Assembly (NCBI RefSeq): GCF_003253745.1
Contig: NZ_MZXV01000076.1
Coordinates: forward strand, 248,001-312,000
Source of the DNA: Mesorhizobium kowhaii
GTDB lineage: Bacteria > Pseudomonadota > Alphaproteobacteria > Rhizobiales > Rhizobiaceae
Direction: 5' to 3'
DNA length: 64,000 bases
Position 1 is the stretch's first letter, and the number at the start of each line of letters is the position of its first letter. The position numbers were made by a program, and so were the translations under genes. This document shows positions 61,955 to 64,000 of this stretch, in pieces. The notes under the pieces were generated by a model. That model was not told the origin of the DNA. It made no database searches and saw only the letters and a list, made by a program, of their open reading frames with translations.

Positions 61955-63196
61955 ATGACATCCCAATCCAATATTTCGCCGGACCAGCGCTATGCCGCGT
62001 TCCGCCACCGCTCCTTCCTGAGCTATTGGGCGGCGCGTTTTCTCACCACATTCGCCACCATGATCGTGTCCGTCGCGGTCGGCTGGCAGATGTATGACCT
62101 GACCCGGGACCCGCTTGATCTCGGCCTGGTCGGCATCGTCCAGTTCCTGCCGTCGCTGTTGCTGGTGCTGGTCACCGGCGTCGTCGCCGACCGCTTCGGC
62201 CGCCGCCTGATCATGGCGCTGGCGGTGGTGGTGGAGGCGATCTGCGCGCTGACGCTGCTGTTTCTGACGCTGCACGGCATCAGCGGACCGCTGCCGATCT
62301 TTGCCGTGCTCGCCATGTTCGGCGTCGCCCGTGCCTTCTTCGGCCCGGCCTCGGCCTCGCTGTTCGCCAACCTGGTGCCGCCTGAGGATTTCGCCAACGC
62401 CATCGCCTGGAATTCGTCGGCCTGGCAGACCGCGACCATTGTTGGCCCTGTCGCCGGCGGCCTGCTCTATGGCGTGTCGGCGGAAGTCGCCTATGGCACC
62501 GCTGCCGTCCTGATGCTGGCCTCCGGGCTGCTGATCTTCACCATCCCGAAGCCTTCGCAACGCATCGAGACCGAAAAGCCGACGCTGCAGAATCTGTTCG
62601 GTGGGTTCAGCTATATCTGGGGCGAGAAGATCGTGCTGGGCGCCATCTCGCTCGATCTGTTCGCCGTGCTATTGTCGGGCGCCTCGGCGCTGCTGCCGAT
62701 CTACGCGCGCGACATCCTCCAACTTGGCCCCTGGGGCCTCGGCCTGCTGCGCTCGGCGCCCAGCGTCGGCGCCATTTGCGTCGCGATCTGGCTGGCCGGG
62801 CATCCGCTCCGCAACCACGCGGGCATGATCATGCTAGCCTCCGCTGCTTCGTTCGGTGCCTTCACTGTGCTGTTCGGCCTGTCGACGATCACCTGGCTGT
62901 CGATCGTCGCCCTTGCCTTCCTCGGCGCCACCGACATGTTCAGCGTCTACATCAGGGAAACCTTGATCCAGCTGTGGACACCCGACCATGTGCGTGGCCG
63001 TGTCAACGCCGTCAACCAGGTCTTCGTAGGCGCCTCCAACGAGGTCGGCGAATTCCGCGCCGGCACGATGGCGGCGTTGATCGGCACAGTGCCGGCCGTC
63101 GTGGTCGGTGGCATCGGCGCCATCGCCGTCGCCGGGCTGTGGATGGTACTGTTCCCGCAACTGCGCAAGGTGCGCCACCTCAACGGGCGAAACTGA
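61955..63196 (+). CDS. MFS transporter (EntS-like exporter family)
   Basis: The 413-residue protein has about twelve membrane helices and starts MTSQSNISPDQRYAAFRHRSFLSYWAARFLTTFATMIVSVAVGWQMYDLT. It carries DRFGRR after helix 2-3, LFANLVPPEDFANAIAWNSSAWQTATIVGPVAGGLLYG and RGRVNAVNQVFVGASNEVGEFRAG. This resembles the EntS/DHA3-type branch that exports siderophores or drugs. It converges on the amidotransferase gene. Substrate is not deducible. Confidence 0.88.
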   Translation: MTSQSNISPDQRYAAFRHRSFLSYWAARFLTTFATMIVSVAVGWQMYDLTRDPLDLGLVGIVQFLPSLLLVLVTGVVADRFGRRLIMALAVVVEAICALTLLFLTLHGISGPLPIFAVLAMFGVARAFFGPASASLFANLVPPEDFANAIAWNSSAWQTATIVGPVAGGLLYGVSAEVAYGTAAVLMLASGLLIFTIPKPSQRIETEKPTLQNLFGGFSYIWGEKIVLGAISLDLFAVLLSGASALLPIYARDILQLGPWGLGLLRSAPSVGAICVAIWLAGHPLRNHAGMIMLASAASFGAFTVLFGLSTITWLSIVALAFLGATDMFSVYIRETLIQLWTPDHVRGRVNAVNQVFVGASNEVGEFRAGTMAALIGTVPAVVVGGIGAIAVAGLWMVLFPQLRKVRHLNGRN

Positions 63197-63213
63197 CGCG
63201 CGCCGTCGTAGCC

Positions 63214-63930
63214 CTATCGCACCGCCGGCTTGCCGAAGATCATGCGTAGGAATTCGTCCAGCCAGCGCTTGAGATGCATGTCCCAGATCAGCCGGCCGCC
63301 GAGATGATCGCGGCCGGGCTGCGCTCCGGGTAACTCGAAGCGATGCGCGCCGCGCACCACCCAGCGCTGCATCATCGCCCTGGTCAGCTCGCCATGGAAC
63401 TGGATGCCCCAGGCATTGTCGCCATAGCGAAAGGCCTGGTTGGGGTAGGTCTCGGCCGTTGCCAGCAGCGTCGCGTCCCTGGGCAGCGAAAAGCCCTCGC
63501 GGTGGAACTGGTAGACCATTTCAGGCCAGTGCATCAGGTTCTTGCCGGCTTCGGTCGCCTTCAGCGGATACCAGCCGATCTCGACCAGCCCATCGTCGTG
63601 ACCCTCGACCTTGCCGCCGAGATGGTTGGCCAGCATCTGCGCACCGAGGCAGATGCCGAGGAACGGCCGGTTCTCCCTGAGCGGTATTTCCAGCCAGGCG
63701 GTCTCGCGACGAACGAATTCGTCCTCGTCATTGGCGCTCATCGGCCCGCCAAACACCACCGTGCCGGCGTGGCCGTCCAGCGTTTCCGGCAAGGTATCGC
63801 CGAGCGGCGGACGACGGATATCGAGCTCGAAGCCCTCTTCCAGGAGCATGTGGCCGACGCGTCCGGGGCTCGAATTCTCCTGATGCAGCACGATCAGGAT
63901 CTTTGGCTTCGAGCTCGTTTGGCGCGGCAT
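63214..63930 (-). CDS. Class I glutamine amidotransferase domain protein (GMP-synthase-like)
   Basis: The 238-residue protein has the GATase triad: nucleophile Cys in FLGICLGAQMLANHLGG (about residue 94) and the His and Glu in GIQFHGELTRAMM. Preceding text (VVFGGPMSANDEDEFVRRETAWLEIPLREN) matches stand-alone GMP-synthase-like amidotransferases. It lacks a fused synthetase and is not a PuuD-type gamma-glutamyl hydrolase. Partner and substrate are unknown. Confidence 0.88.
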   Translation of the reverse strand: MPRQTSSKPKILIVLHQENSSPGRVGHMLLEEGFELDIRRPPLGDTLPETLDGHAGTVVFGGPMSANDEDEFVRRETAWLEIPLRENRPFLGICLGAQMLANHLGGKVEGHDDGLVEIGWYPLKATEAGKNLMHWPEMVYQFHREGFSLPRDATLLATAETYPNQAFRYGDNAWGIQFHGELTRAMMQRWVVRGAHRFELPGAQPGRDHLGGRLIWDMHLKRWLDEFLRMIFGKPAVR

Positions 63931-63948
63931 GGGCAGGCGAAATCCCGT

Positions 63949-64000
63949 CTATTCGTCGCTCGATGTTCCGGTGGCGCCCGGTGCTTTCGCCGCCGCCTTG
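63949..64000 (-). CDS. C-terminal end of an unidentified gene (partial)
   Basis: On the minus strand the last 52 bases read as an Ala/Lys-rich tail ending TGTSSDE and a TAG stop at 63949-63951. The rest is beyond the window. It may be the disordered C terminus of a larger protein, but the frame cannot be proven from so little sequence. Confidence 0.3.
   Translation of the reverse strand, partial: KAAAKAPGATGTSSDE

Overview
The window is high-GC alphaproteobacterial DNA, most likely from a Mesorhizobium or close Rhizobiales relative. Supporting signs are RIME-like intergenic mosaic repeats, a Ros/MucR regulator with the Cys-to-Asp change known from Mesorhizobium loti, an IRO-box iron operator, a beta-ketoadipate set with an IclR regulator, and many ABC uptake operons. 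The assignment rests on sequence resemblance recalled from memory, not on a search. No rRNA, phage, transposase, integrase or CRISPR array was seen.

Layout. 1-4.2 kb: the tail of an RpiR-type regulator, small housekeeping genes (YggT, DUF167), tRNA-Ala(CGC), an HTH gene with a probable frameshift near its 3' end, a nitroreductase/SagB-like fragment and several small unknown ORFs. 4.2-7.5 kb: fhuC-exbB-exbD-tonB iron-uptake operon behind an IRO box. 7.7-15.6 kb: an isochorismatase-fold amidohydrolase, an LLM monooxygenase, a 51-aa membrane protein, an SDR, and a complete BMP/nucleoside-type ABC transporter. 15.7-19.5 kb: pcaF and a CatI/CatJ-type CoA transferase divergent from an IclR regulator (end of the beta-ketoadipate pathway).

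19.5-32.7 kb is the most unusual stretch. It holds a PuuB-like FAD oxidase, a PuuA-like glutamine-synthetase homologue, a GT-B glycosyltransferase and a GntR regulator on the minus strand. Divergent from these are a polyamine-type ABC transporter, a second paralogous glycosyltransferase, three tandem small cupins and an aldehyde dehydrogenase. It looks like a gamma-glutamylation route for an amine with two sugar transferases and a cupin trio added, and with no PuuD-type hydrolase. 32.7-42 kb: a GntR-controlled operon with a second BMP-type ABC transporter, biuret hydrolase (biuH), a second isochorismatase-fold hydrolase, a cupin and allophanate hydrolase (atzF). This is a self-contained uptake-and-degradation unit for biuret or related ureides as nitrogen sources.

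42-44 kb: a class A beta-lactamase divergent from ampR. 44-46.1 kb: a FadJ-like beta-oxidation protein. 46.5-54.1 kb: a ribose-type sugar ABC transporter, an SMP-30 lactonase and a NarL-type two-component system, all on the minus strand. 54.3-59.9 kb: glucoamylase, gnd, zwf and a ROK glucokinase, linking glucan breakdown to the oxidative pentose phosphate route. 60-64 kb: Ros/MucR regulator, aminotransferase, MFS exporter and a class I glutamine amidotransferase.

Several palindromic repeat families sit between the operons and often touch stop codons. Starts were chosen from visible Shine-Dalgarno sequences and overlaps. Residue numbers are approximate unless a count is stated.
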